Source: Burkholderiales bacterium
GTDB taxonomy: Bacteria; Pseudomonadota; Gammaproteobacteria; Burkholderiales; JAEUOS01
Length of the DNA: 15,054 bases
NCBI GenBank assembly: GCA_947456845.1
Contig: CANGUJ010000044.1
Coordinates: 1-15,054, forward strand
Reading direction: 5' to 3'
The position numbers were made by a program, and so were the translations under genes. Below, piece by piece: positions 1 to 7,367 of the stretch; positions within the stretch are counted from its first letter, which is position 1, and the number at the start of each line of letters is the position of its first letter. The notes beneath the pieces are model-generated. The model was not told the DNA's origin. It worked only from the letters and a program-made list of their open reading frames with translations, and made no database searches.

Positions 1-609
1 GTAACCGGCGAATCCTTTTTTCACCTCGACACGCTGTGCGGCGGCTGGGGCGGCTCCGCCGGCATGGATGGCTATGGCCCTTCGCGCTCCAATGTGCACG
101 GCGACACGTCGGACGTGCCGGTGGAAATGCAGGAGGCGTTTCATCCCTACCGCTTCGAGTCCTACGCGTTGCGGCCGGACTCCGGCGGCCCCGGCGAGTT
201 TCGCGGCGGTGTCGGCATCGTCAAGACCTATCGCATCACCGGGCCGTGCCGCATCAACCTGAAGATCGAGCGCACCAAGTGCCCGCCGTGGGGTTTGCTG
301 GGCGGCGGCGAGGGCAAGACCGCCGAGGTGGAGATCCGCAAGACCGACGGGTCGGTGCTGAAGGTGTTCAAGGGCGACCATCCGCTCGTCGCGGGTGACC
401 AGGTGGTGATCCGTTCCGGCGGCGGCGGCGGTTTCGGCCCGGCCTGGAAGCGTGACCTCGCCGCCGTGCAGAAGGATCTCATCACCGGCTGTGTGTCGCG
501 CGAGGCGGCGCGGCGCGACTACGGCGTGGCCACCCTTGATGACGGCAGCATCGACTTCGAGTCAACACAACAACTGCGCAAGCAGATGGCAAAGGGAGAA
601 GACAGATGA
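1..609 (+). CDS. Hydantoinase B/oxoprolinase family protein (HyuB-like), C-terminal part
   Basis: The frame is open from the first base of the window, so the gene starts upstream; 202 C-terminal residues and a TGA stop are visible. The family forms the B subunit of ATP-dependent N-methylhydantoinase or 5-oxoprolinase, cytoplasmic enzymes that open cyclic amide rings. Family signatures seen are the glycine-rich GGWGG followed by MDG, then VPVEMQE, then DSGGPGEFRGGVG, and a Gly-rich GGGGGFG segment near the end. The C-terminal tail (DDGSIDFEST) also fits HyuB proteins. The stop overlaps the start of the next gene by four bases (ATGA at 606-609), so translation is probably coupled to the downstream binding-protein gene. 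A HyuA-like subunit would be expected just upstream, outside the window. The true substrate cannot be read from this part; many such proteins carry the hydantoinase label only by homology. Confidence 0.9.
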   Translation, partial: VTGESFFHLDTLCGGWGGSAGMDGYGPSRSNVHGDTSDVPVEMQEAFHPYRFESYALRPDSGGPGEFRGGVGIVKTYRITGPCRINLKIERTKCPPWGLLGGGEGKTAEVEIRKTDGSVLKVFKGDHPLVAGDQVVIRSGGGGGFGPAWKRDLAAVQKDLITGCVSREAARRDYGVATLDDGSIDFESTQQLRKQMAKGEDR

Positions 610-1586
610 TCAGGCAAAGGCGCCGCCTGCTGGCGGCAGGCGGACTGGGGTTGGTGTCCGGCGGGTTGCCGGGTGTTTCGCTCGCACAGGCTTATCCTTC
701 GCGGCCGATCCGCGTGATCGTGCCCTTTGGCCCCGGTGGCGTCACCGACGTTCTGGCGCGCCTGCTTTCGGCGGAGATCGCAAAGGACTTCGGCCAGCCG
801 GTGGTGGTGGAGAACATGCCCGGCGGCACCGGCCTGATCGGCACCGGCGCGGTCGCCAAGGCGGTGCCCGACGGCCACACCATCCTGTTCACTTCCAACG
901 CGCACACCATCAACCCGGCCTTGCGCAAACAGATGCCCTTCGATTCGGTGAAGGACTTCACCCCGCTGGTGTTGCTGGCGGCCGCGCCCAACATGCTGGT
1001 GGTGCGTTCCGATTCGGCGATCAGGAGCGTGGCCGAGTACATCGCCGCGGCCAAGGCCAAACCGGGCGAGATCAACTACGCCACCTCGGGGGTGGGCACC
1101 TCGCTGCATATCGCCGGCGAGCAGTTCTCGCAGATCACCGGCGCGAAGTTCAACCATGTGCCCTATGCGGCTTCCAACCAGTCGGTGCAGGCGGTGCTGG
1201 GCGGGCATGTGGTGTCCTCCTGGTCGGCGGTCAATGCGGCGCTGCCGTTCGTGAAGGCCGGGCGCATGCGGCCGCTGGCGGTGGCGAGCGAGAAGCGAAC
1301 CGAGTTCGCGCCCGATGTGCCGACGTTCGCCGAGGTGGGCATCAAGGGCATGAAAAGCGAGACCTGGCTGGCGGCCCTGGGCCCGGCGGGACTGCCCGCA
1401 CCGGTGGCCGCCAAGCTGGCGGCAGAACTGCAGATGCTGATCGCGCGCGCCGACGTGAAGCAGAAGATCCTCGGCCTCGGCGCCGAGCCGGTGGGCGTGG
1501 AACTGGAGGCGTTCCGCGCCCAGATCCGTGACGAGATCGAGATGTACACGAAGATCGCGCGGGCCGGCGACATCAAGGCGGAGTAG
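606..1586 (+). CDS. Bug/TctC-family periplasmic solute-binding protein (first of two paralogues)
   Basis: A 326-residue protein of the usual Bug (tripartite tricarboxylate transporter receptor, TctC) length. These periplasmic proteins bind carboxylates, amino acids or related small molecules. The N-terminus has a Tat-like signal (RQRRRLL, then a hydrophobic stretch) with likely cleavage after the AQA at about residues 27-29. The mature protein opens with YPSRPIRVIVPF and the glycine-rich loop FGPGGVTD, followed by VVVENMPGG, the conserved ligand-pocket region of Bug proteins. NYATSGVGT, VPTFAEVG and a GLGAEPVG-type C-terminal segment also fit. The start is set by AAAGGGAGA about nine bases upstream, lying inside the end of the hydantoinase gene. 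No membrane components TctA/TctB are in view. The ligand may be the hydantoinase substrate or product, inferred only from the operon position. Confidence 0.93.
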   Translation: MIRQRRRLLAAGGLGLVSGGLPGVSLAQAYPSRPIRVIVPFGPGGVTDVLARLLSAEIAKDFGQPVVVENMPGGTGLIGTGAVAKAVPDGHTILFTSNAHTINPALRKQMPFDSVKDFTPLVLLAAAPNMLVVRSDSAIRSVAEYIAAAKAKPGEINYATSGVGTSLHIAGEQFSQITGAKFNHVPYAASNQSVQAVLGGHVVSSWSAVNAALPFVKAGRMRPLAVASEKRTEFAPDVPTFAEVGIKGMKSETWLAALGPAGLPAPVAAKLAAELQMLIARADVKQKILGLGAEPVGVELEAFRAQIRDEIEMYTKIARAGDIKAE

Positions 1587-1618
1587 GGCACACGCCCGTT
1601 CACAAAGGGAGATCAGAC

Positions 1619-2590
1619 ATGAAAATCCTGTGGCACGCATGTGTTTTGCTGGCCGGTCTGGCGCTGGCGCCACTGGCGAACGCGCAGGAAAGCTATCCCG
1701 CGCGGCCGGTGCGCATCATCGTCGGCTTTGGCGCCGGCGGCATTTCGGACGTGATGGCGCGCCTGCTGTCGGTGGAGTTGCAGAAGACCTGGGGCCAGCC
1801 GGTGGTGGTGGAAAACAAGCCCGGCGCCTCCGGGGTGATCGGCGCCGAGCTGGTGGCCAAGTCGCCCGCCGATGGTTACGTGCTGATGCTGGCCTCGGGC
1901 ACCCATACCATCACGCCTGCCCTGCGCCTGAAGATGCCCTACGACGCGGTCAGGGACTTCACCGCCATCACGCTGCTGGCCTCGGCACCCAACATGCTGG
2001 TGGTGAACGCAGACACCGCGTTCCGCTCGGTGGCCGACTACATCGCGGCAGCGAAGGCCAAACCGGGCGAGGTGAATTACGCCACCTCCGGCATCGGCAC
2101 CACGGTGCACATCGCCGGCGAGCGCCTCGCGCATCTGGCCGGGGTGCGCCTGAACCACATTCCCTACAAGAGTTCCAGCCAGTCGGTCGAGGCGGTGGTG
2201 GCCGGGCAGGTGATGAGCTCCTGGTCGGCCGTCAACGCCGCGCTGCCGCACATCAAGAGCGGCCGGGTGCGCGCGCTCGCGGTGGCAAGCGAAAAGCGCT
2301 CGTCATTCGCGCCCGATGTGCCCACCTTCGAGGAACTGGGTGTCAAGGGCATGAAGAGCGACACCTGGCTGGGCATGCTCGGGCCGCCGAACATGCCGGC
2401 CGCGGTGGCAACGAAGATCAATGCCGAACTGGCGCGTCTGCTGGTGCGCCCGGACTTCCGCGAGAAGGTGCTGGGTCTGGGTGCCGAACCGGTGGCGGGC
2501 GTGGCGCTGGAGAAATACTCGGCCCTGATGCGCGACGAAATCGACAGCTACGCCGCCATCATCAAGGTGGCGAACATCAAGCCGGAGTAG
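1619..2590 (+). CDS. Bug/TctC-family periplasmic solute-binding protein (second paralogue)
   Basis: A 323-residue paralogue of the preceding gene, aligning end to end at roughly 60% identity by eye; shared blocks include SSWSAVNAALP, APDVPTF and KAKPGE. Its signal peptide is Sec-like (MKILWHACVLLAGLALAPL, cleavage near ANA-QE) and lacks the arginine pair of its neighbour. The mature part begins with YPARPVRIIVGF and the loop FGAGGISD, typical of the family. A good Shine-Dalgarno (AAAGGGAGA) precedes the ATG, 32 bases after the previous stop, so both genes are probably co-transcribed with the hydantoinase gene. A strong terminator follows. The pair looks like a tandem duplication that diverged, perhaps giving two ligand specificities. 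The specific ligand cannot be deduced. Confidence 0.93.
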   Translation: MKILWHACVLLAGLALAPLANAQESYPARPVRIIVGFGAGGISDVMARLLSVELQKTWGQPVVVENKPGASGVIGAELVAKSPADGYVLMLASGTHTITPALRLKMPYDAVRDFTAITLLASAPNMLVVNADTAFRSVADYIAAAKAKPGEVNYATSGIGTTVHIAGERLAHLAGVRLNHIPYKSSSQSVEAVVAGQVMSSWSAVNAALPHIKSGRVRALAVASEKRSSFAPDVPTFEELGVKGMKSDTWLGMLGPPNMPAAVATKINAELARLLVRPDFREKVLGLGAEPVAGVALEKYSALMRDEIDSYAAIIKVANIKPE

Positions 2591-2613
2591 GCGCCGGCAG
2601 CCGGCAGGTAGTC

Positions 2614-2642
2614 AAAAGGCGCCCCGCGGGGCGCCTTTTTTT
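2614..2642. terminator. Bidirectional rho-independent terminator
   Basis: A perfect 18-base palindrome GGCGCCCCGCGGGGCGCC (2618-2635) is flanked by AAAA on the left and seven T on the right, so it can act on either strand. It sits between the stop of the second Bug gene and the stop of the leftward Spy-like gene, which converge here. Confidence 0.9.
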
Positions 2643-2656
2643 CTGCCATCACTGGC

Positions 2657-3220
2657 TCAACCGTGCATCCGGCCGCGCCGTTCGCCCATTTTCTGCATGC
2701 GCTCGGCCAGTTTCTTGCGCTGCTCCGGGTTGAGCGCCTCGCCGGCATCGGCCAGCGCCTGGGTCATGCGTTTGGAGGAGGCGTCCGCCAGCGCGATCTG
2801 CTCGACGCGCAGCTTTTCGAGCGCGGCGCGGTCGATGGTGGGGGCGGCCAGCAACTGTACGCCCTGGGTGCGGGCGGTGCGCAGCTTCTCGCGCAGCGGC
2901 GCCATGTCGCGCGCCAGATCCTTGGCAATGGTGGTGAGCTTCTCGCGCTGCTCCGGCGTGGCGTCGGCCTCCGCGGCGAAATGCTTGACCATGCGCTCGA
3001 CATGCGCGTCCATCTTCGCCGGGTCGGCGGTGACGCCCAGCGCCGCGTGGTGCCCGAAAGGCCCCATCGAGAAGGCCTTGCCGGCGTAACTGCCGGCAAA
3101 CCCGGCTGCCGCCGCGATGCCAACCACGAACAACAGCTTGCCGAAACGGGATCCGTGCCGGTTGGCGCGGCTGCAATGGCTGCCACCAGCGGGCTGGGGA
3201 GTGAGATTCTGGTTATCCAT
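2657..3220 (-). CDS. Spy/CpxP-like periplasmic protein (LTxxQ motif family), possible metal or stress sensor
   Basis: A 187-residue protein starting at the ATG whose codon ends at 3220. That start has AAGGAAG about seven bases upstream; a longer reading to 3265 lacks comparable support. Residues about 28-46 form one hydrophobic segment, an uncleaved anchor or signal sequence, after a polar 27-residue lead. The rest is highly charged and predicted helical, with two LTxxQ-like motifs: ATPEQREKL at about 87-95 and LNPEQRKKL at about 163-171. This arrangement is the hallmark of the Spy/CpxP/heavy-metal-resistance group, small periplasmic helical proteins that act as chaperones or modulate two-component sensors. 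Two His next to each other (about 57-58) and a His/Met-containing C-terminus could bind metal, but this is speculation. No partner kinase or regulator gene is in the window. It converges on the Bug operon across a shared terminator. Confidence 0.8.
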   Translation of the reverse strand: MDNQNLTPQPAGGSHCSRANRHGSRFGKLLFVVGIAAAAGFAGSYAGKAFSMGPFGHHAALGVTADPAKMDAHVERMVKHFAAEADATPEQREKLTTIAKDLARDMAPLREKLRTARTQGVQLLAAPTIDRAALEKLRVEQIALADASSKRMTQALADAGEALNPEQRKKLAERMQKMGERRGRMHG

Positions 3221-3552
3221 GGATGTCTTCCTTGTCGTTGAGGGCTTTCCCGCCCGGTGGAACACAGTGTGCGCGCCAGATGTTGCTGAAATATCTCCGC
3301 GGTGTAAGGGGTTGTAACAAGACCTTGCAACAAACCCGTCATGCCGTTTTCACATTGCGGGCCCATGCTTGGAGCGTGGCGGGTTGAAACGTCGCACCGT
3401 GTTGAAGCACTGGCGCTTTTCAATGTGTCCAGCGCGCATGGACGGGAATAACCGGCAGAGGCCGGCTGTATACGCAGGAGCAGGCGCAGATTTGTGTGCC
3501 GTGCCACTGATCGTCAATTGTCGATTGTCGCAAGGCCAGGAGGAGTATCGTC
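3221..3552. promoter_or_regulatory. Divergent intergenic region with a TGTAA direct repeat
   Basis: This 332-base gene-free stretch must carry the promoters of the leftward Spy-like gene and the rightward PEP-CTERM gene. It holds a direct repeat TGTAA-N5-TGTAA (3303-3307 and 3313-3317, period 10), read as TTACA repeats on the minus strand, followed by the related TTGCAA at 3325-3330. Repeats spaced by about one helical turn are typical of OmpR/PhoB-type response-regulator sites, and Spy-like genes are often under such control. It lies about 85 to 110 bases ahead of the Spy-like start. A short hairpin CCGGC-N4-GCCGG lies at 3452-3465. A strong Shine-Dalgarno (AGGAGGAG, 3538-3545) precedes the PEP-CTERM start. 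I found no convincing sigma-70 or sigma-54 promoter match. Confidence 0.4.
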
Positions 3553-4233
3553 ATGAACAAGTTCATTCGCAAACTCGTCGCCGCGCCTGTGCTGGCGCTT
3601 GCCGCCAGCGCCGGTCATGCGGCCACGTTCAGTGTTGCGGATCCTCAGGGTGACTTTCTGTCCACCTATGCCGGTACCCAGGCCGGCGATCTGGACGTGC
3701 TGTTCGCTTACGGCCTGTTTGACGCCACGGCTTCCACCTTCACTTTCGGCGCGACCATGAGCGCGCCGGTAGGCACTACAGCCGGGGCCACCTACATCTG
3801 GGGCATCAACCGCGGGGGCGGCACGGAGCGCCTGAACACGGGCGCCCTTCCGGTGGGTGCAGGTGTCAGGTTCGATGCGGTCATCGCGCTCAATACCCTG
3901 AGCGGCGGCGGGGGCGCGGTCAACCTGTTCAACGGCAACCCGGCAACCAGCCTGCCGAGCGGGGCGGTAAGCATCGTCGGCAACTCCATCACCCTGACCC
4001 TGGCGGCGGGCCTGCTGCCCAACAACGGCACCGGTTTCGCCAACTACCAGTTCAATCTGTGGCCGCGGCTTGGCGTGGGCAACAACAACCAGATCAGCGA
4101 CTTTGCGCCTAACAATTCCAGCATCGGCGTGTTGGCAGTGACCCCGGTTCCCGAACCCGACGCCCTGGCGTTGATGGTCGCGGGCCTGGGCCTGGTGGGC
4201 TTCATCGCGCGCCGCCGCAGCAAGGCCGCGTAG
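3553..4233 (+). CDS. PEP-CTERM sorting domain protein, exported
   Basis: A 226-residue exported protein. Residues 1-23 are a classic Sec signal (MNKFIRKL, hydrophobic core, cleavage after GHA). The C-terminus from about residue 199 is a textbook PEP-CTERM signal: VPEP, then a hydrophobic helix (ALALMVAGLGLVGFI), then the basic cluster ARRRSKAA. Such proteins are recognised at the inner membrane by an exosortase (EpsH/XrtA type), cleaved and delivered outside, often in species that make exopolysaccharide or floc. The middle is Gly/Ala/Thr/Asn-rich with low complexity and no recognised catalytic motif; it contains no Cys, so a beta-rich extracellular protein is plausible. The ATG is preceded by a very strong Shine-Dalgarno, and its own terminator follows, so it is probably monocistronic. 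No exosortase gene is present in the window. Confidence 0.9.
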   Translation: MNKFIRKLVAAPVLALAASAGHAATFSVADPQGDFLSTYAGTQAGDLDVLFAYGLFDATASTFTFGATMSAPVGTTAGATYIWGINRGGGTERLNTGALPVGAGVRFDAVIALNTLSGGGGAVNLFNGNPATSLPSGAVSIVGNSITLTLAAGLLPNNGTGFANYQFNLWPRLGVGNNNQISDFAPNNSSIGVLAVTPVPEPDALALMVAGLGLVGFIARRRSKAA

Positions 4234-4256
4234 GCGCTTATCCGTTTCTCCGCGAA

Positions 4257-4293
4257 CGGCCCGGGCGACTGCGCGCGCCCGGGCCGCTTTTTT
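4257..4293 (+). terminator. Rho-independent terminator of the PEP-CTERM gene
   Basis: An 11-base perfect stem CGGCCCGGGCG (4257-4267) pairs with CGCCCGGGCCG (4276-4286) around an 8-base loop and is followed by a run of six T (4288-4293). It lies 23 bases after the PEP-CTERM stop. Confidence 0.9.
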
Positions 4294-4343
4294 GTGCGCG
4301 GCTCGCGGGCCCGGATGCGTCGTTAGACGCCATCAGCACGGCG

Positions 4344-4553
4344 GTGCCGCCGCGCCGGCATGACTGCGAAAAGGTGGTTTTGGTCGCGTCCGATAATGGT
4401 GAGTTGCACCTGCGAGGAAAGATCCTGCTGGTCGGCCCGGACCCCATGCTGTTGATCCGGGCTAACGTGGACCACCAGCGTTTCAATATCGGGAGCGCTC
4501 CGATACTGAATTTCCCCGCCGGGACGCGGGTTGAGTTAGCGTGGCGGACTTGA
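4344..4553 (+). CDS. Possible small ORF or gene remnant, function unknown
   Basis: A 69-codon frame beginning at a GTG. The translation is balanced in composition (for example KVVLVASDNGELHLRG and PILNFPAGTRVELAWRT) and reads more like a folded beta-rich protein than the Arg-rich shadows elsewhere. The frame stays open upstream as far as the preceding terminator but has no ATG and no Shine-Dalgarno, so it may be the leftover 3' end of a damaged gene. I do not recognise a family. The surrounding gene-free stretch 4294-4624 has lower GC than the genes to its left. It also holds an inverted repeat TATCGG/CCGATA (4487-4505) and a hairpin CCTCAC/GTGAGG (4560-4580) without a T run on either strand. 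Nothing else is seen there. Confidence 0.3.
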   Translation: MPPRRHDCEKVVLVASDNGELHLRGKILLVGPDPMLLIRANVDHQRFNIGSAPILNFPAGTRVELAWRT

Positions 4554-4624
4554 GGGCTGCCTCACAAGGCGCAAGTGAGGTCCACTGGACGAGACGGTGC
4601 AGTCAGTTCCTTGATGGCGTCGTT

Positions 4625-6655
4625 TTATATAGTCGGAAAGCCGATCTCTTGAAGATAAGAAAACGTTTTGTCGTAAAAGGTTGGTTGACGCGTATGGTCG
4701 TTCTTCTCGCCTTCCGGCACGACAATCACCATGCCTTGGCGCGCTCGGGTTAACAGAACCCGATAGGCGTTCTTGAGGAACGCTTGGCGCTCCGGCTTTC
4801 GAATTCGCTGCCATGCGTCCCCGACAAAAGACATGTGCTGCCAGCGACCGCCGTCGTATCGAAAGTCGGCATCCCAAACCACACAGGCCCAGTCGAGTTC
4901 AAGGCCCTGAACATGAAACTCCGTTGCGACATCTTCAAGAAAGAAAGAAGACCGCACGTCGTCCTTGCCGTCAAGAAACCAATGGATGGGATCCATGGGC
5001 GAACGAACGTCGATTGCGTGGGGCTTTAGCCGCTGTGCCTGGGAAGAAACGATGATGCCGTAGCGCTCTGATCCACGCGCTTGCTCCTTCAGCCACTCCT
5101 TTGCACGAGCCACGCTTCTTGTCAGGGTTATCGGATAGCGGCTTGACACCTGACGTAGAAGTCCCTTGCTCTGTTCGATATCCCGATCAAGAACATTCTT
5201 GACCAAGGCAGAGACGCTTTCGGCGCGAAACGAGCGCATTGAGACAGAAAGATGCAAATCATCGTTGAACTGGACATTCGGCCGACCGGCCAATGCCTTT
5301 ATGACCGAGCCGGCACCGTACTCCGCATCCTGTAAGCGCGAAGATATGCAGACATGCCATTTCGGAAACTTCCGCATCAGCGATTCAATCCACTCGCTGA
5401 TCCCGGCTTCCCCGGTATTGATTTCTTGACCACCCCCTACCAAACACACGATAACCGCCCAATCATCGTGGCGGTCTAGGCAGGAAATCAGGAATTCCGG
5501 TTCCGACTGCGAAAAATTCGCTCGCTGCTTCTTGCGCAGCATGAACGACGCCGTTTGCTCGAGGTCCCATGCACGTTGAGCCTCGTCAAATAGCGCAACG
5601 TGCTCGAGTGGCGGTCGGTCAATATCGACAAGGCATTCATCTCTAAAGTTGTGAACGTTTTGGATGAAGAGCTTGACTTCGCCCATCGCCTCGCCCTTCT
5701 TTAGCTTTCTGCCCGCCAGCTTTTCGCGCGCCACCTTGTCGCGTGCGAGCGCCTCGCGCAGGATAGCTACCAGCGGTCCATTTCCCGACAGGAAGACACT
5801 GTAGAGATCGTCTTCCTTGTTGATGTGTTTCGTTGCGATATCAAGCCCTACAAGCGTCTTGCCCGCACCCGGTACGCCGGTTACGAAGCATATTGATTTT
5901 TTCGACAATTCTCGGGATTGCTGGATAACTGTCGAAATCGCAGCTGTGGTTTTGGTCAGGTTGACCGCGCCGGCATCCGTCCGCGAGATTTCGGCGACGG
6001 AATGGCCGCCATATAGCGCCATCGCGGCTTCGACGATTGTAGGTGTTGGGTGATAACGACCCTGCTCCCAAGACAGCAAATCGATGTCTTCGCCAGGACA
6101 AAAAGCGATAACTTGGTCAATCGTTTCAGGAAGCTGCGAAACGCCAGTAAGCACCGGGAGAAGAACGCCGTCGTTATGTGATGTTGTAGCGATGCTTGCG
6201 ACAGCTTCTCGAGCATCCGTTGCAATTAGTACAGGGGCGATCGCCTTGTCATGACTCGTTTCATGAAAGTTCTTCAGGTCGACCGCATAGTCCAATACTT
6301 GATCTATCGCCGAGCTTGGGAACTGAGATTCCCCGACCTTGAACTCGAAGACGAATATAACGGGCCCGATAACGCACAAGACATCGATGCGCTTCCCGAG
6401 CCTCGGGACCGAGTATTCGAAATAGAGCTTTCCGCGCCGCCTGAATTTCTGCAGTGCGACTTGTAGGATTCTTATTTGGGCGATCCAGGCATCGCGTTGT
6501 GTGGACTCCACTGCAAAAGAGCCGCCTCGGAGGAGCGCGCCTAAAATCTGGTCCGATGGGCGCTCGATAAACGCGTCGATTGAATCCGCGTAGTACGCTC
6601 GATTGGACGCGATTGCGGTAGTCGGTGACATTTGCGGTGGGCGTGCGTTTTTCAC
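4625..6655 (-). CDS. PD-(D/E)XK-type nuclease fused to DUF2075-family superfamily 1 helicase
   Basis: A 676-residue cytoplasmic protein. Residues about 75-125 show a restriction-like nuclease core: E80, D91 in KRIDVL, the E-x-K pair in FEFKVG (E104, K106), then Q119 and Y123 as a QxxxY motif seen in RecB/Cas4-like nucleases. Residues about 250-650 are a P-loop helicase of the DUF2075/Schlafen-like type: Walker A GVPGAGKT (260-267), Walker B LFDEAQ (355-360), GGGQE (407-411), a motif V-like HVQGLELDWACVVWD (581-595) and a motif VI-like YRVLLTRARQG (631-641). All expected catalytic residues appear intact. The first possible start is GTG at 6655 directly after an in-frame stop; ATG at 6631 is equally plausible, and neither has a strong Shine-Dalgarno. 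Base composition is visibly less GC-rich than the flanking genes, suggesting transfer. A role in DNA repair or phage defence is inferred from family and architecture, not proven. Confidence 0.85.
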   Translation of the reverse strand: MKNARPPQMSPTTAIASNRAYYADSIDAFIERPSDQILGALLRGGSFAVESTQRDAWIAQIRILQVALQKFRRRGKLYFEYSVPRLGKRIDVLCVIGPVIFVFEFKVGESQFPSSAIDQVLDYAVDLKNFHETSHDKAIAPVLIATDAREAVASIATTSHNDGVLLPVLTGVSQLPETIDQVIAFCPGEDIDLLSWEQGRYHPTPTIVEAAMALYGGHSVAEISRTDAGAVNLTKTTAAISTVIQQSRELSKKSICFVTGVPGAGKTLVGLDIATKHINKEDDLYSVFLSGNGPLVAILREALARDKVAREKLAGRKLKKGEAMGEVKLFIQNVHNFRDECLVDIDRPPLEHVALFDEAQRAWDLEQTASFMLRKKQRANFSQSEPEFLISCLDRHDDWAVIVCLVGGGQEINTGEAGISEWIESLMRKFPKWHVCISSRLQDAEYGAGSVIKALAGRPNVQFNDDLHLSVSMRSFRAESVSALVKNVLDRDIEQSKGLLRQVSSRYPITLTRSVARAKEWLKEQARGSERYGIIVSSQAQRLKPHAIDVRSPMDPIHWFLDGKDDVRSSFFLEDVATEFHVQGLELDWACVVWDADFRYDGGRWQHMSFVGDAWQRIRKPERQAFLKNAYRVLLTRARQGMVIVVPEGEKNDHTRQPTFYDKTFSYLQEIGFPTI

Positions 6656-6744
6656 TACTCAATTGAAGGATAGTATCGTCCTTTGTACTGCTGCGATTCG
6701 ATCTGGGCTTAAGCTACCGAACCCGTTTCTTGAAGCTAAACGAC

Positions 6745-7329
6745 ATGACTCTCCTCCTCCTCGGCCTCATCCTCTTCTTAGGCGTCCACTCCGTGCGCAT
6801 CTTCGCCGACGGCTTTCGCACCCGCATGATCGCGAAGATCGGCCTCAACCCGTGGAAAGGCGTCTACACCGTGCTCTCGTTGGTGGGCCTGGTGCTCATC
6901 GTCAATGGCTACGCCGCGTCGCGCGCCGAGGGCGGTTTCCTGTGGAACCCGCCGCGCTGGACCTTCCATGTCACCGCGCTGCTCACCCTGTTTTCATTCA
7001 TTCTCGCCGCCGCGTCTTATGTGCCCGGCACGCGCATCAGGGCGCGGCTGGGGCATCCCATGGTGATGGGGGTCAAGGTGTGGGCGTTCGCGCACCTGCT
7101 TTCCAACGGCAGGGTGGGCGATGTGGTGCTGTTCGGCGCGTTCCTCGCCTGGGCGGTGGCGGACTACATTTCGGCGCGCCGGCGCGACAGGGCGGCCGGC
7201 ACGGTCTACCCCGTGCTGGGCATCTCGCGCGACATCATCGCCGTCGTGGGCGGGCTGGTGGCGTATGTCGTGTTCGCGTTCTGGTTGCACTTCTGGCTGA
7301 TCGGGGTCAAGCCGTTCGGGGGGGGATAG
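6745..7329 (+). CDS. NnrU family integral membrane protein
   Basis: A 194-residue membrane protein. The chosen ATG gives the usual family beginning MTLLLLGLILFLGVHSVRI; a TTG five codons earlier is less likely. Hydrophobic segments lie at about 1-20, 40-55, 74-92, 122-142 and 162-186. Conserved family features are H15 in GVHSVR, PWKG, the PPRW segment with H75 following, YVPG, and the block GHPMVMGVKVWAFAHLLSNG with H104 and H117. NnrU was named from nitrite/nitric oxide reduction gene clusters and is related to the plant heme-containing zeta-carotene isomerase Z-ISO, so the conserved His residues may bind heme. No denitrification gene is nearby, so its role here is open. GC-rich codon use marks the return to typical chromosomal DNA after the nuclease-helicase gene. 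Confidence 0.88.
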   Translation: MTLLLLGLILFLGVHSVRIFADGFRTRMIAKIGLNPWKGVYTVLSLVGLVLIVNGYAASRAEGGFLWNPPRWTFHVTALLTLFSFILAAASYVPGTRIRARLGHPMVMGVKVWAFAHLLSNGRVGDVVLFGAFLAWAVADYISARRRDRAAGTVYPVLGISRDIIAVVGGLVAYVVFAFWLHFWLIGVKPFGGG

Positions 7330-7367
7330 GCACGGTCCCACTCGACGCGCCGAAAAGGGAGGTTGCA

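Noticed and set aside
519..1673. Long open frames opposite or out of frame with the two Bug genes (also 452-1531, 1528-2733 and 1613-2251)
   Set aside because: The Bug proteins have signal peptides, ribosome sites and family motifs; the competing frames have none.
3380..3552. A sigma-54 promoter ahead of the PEP-CTERM gene
   Set aside because: Candidate TGGC sequences lack the GC doublet at the required spacing.
4321..4334. A GTTAGAC core inside a small hairpin (GCGTC/GACGC), resembling an integron attC end
   Set aside because: No matching RYYYAAC partner was found at a plausible distance on either side, and no cassette array is present.
4238..4486. An 82-codon minus-strand open frame
   Set aside because: It runs through the PEP-CTERM terminator, is Arg/Ser-rich and has no ribosome site.
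3545..6680. The 9-base repeat AGTATCGTC at 3544-3552 and 6672-6680, as a possible insertion target duplication
   Set aside because: The first copy is part of the PEP-CTERM ribosome-site region and far from the left edge of the low-GC segment; a 9-base match over this distance can be chance.
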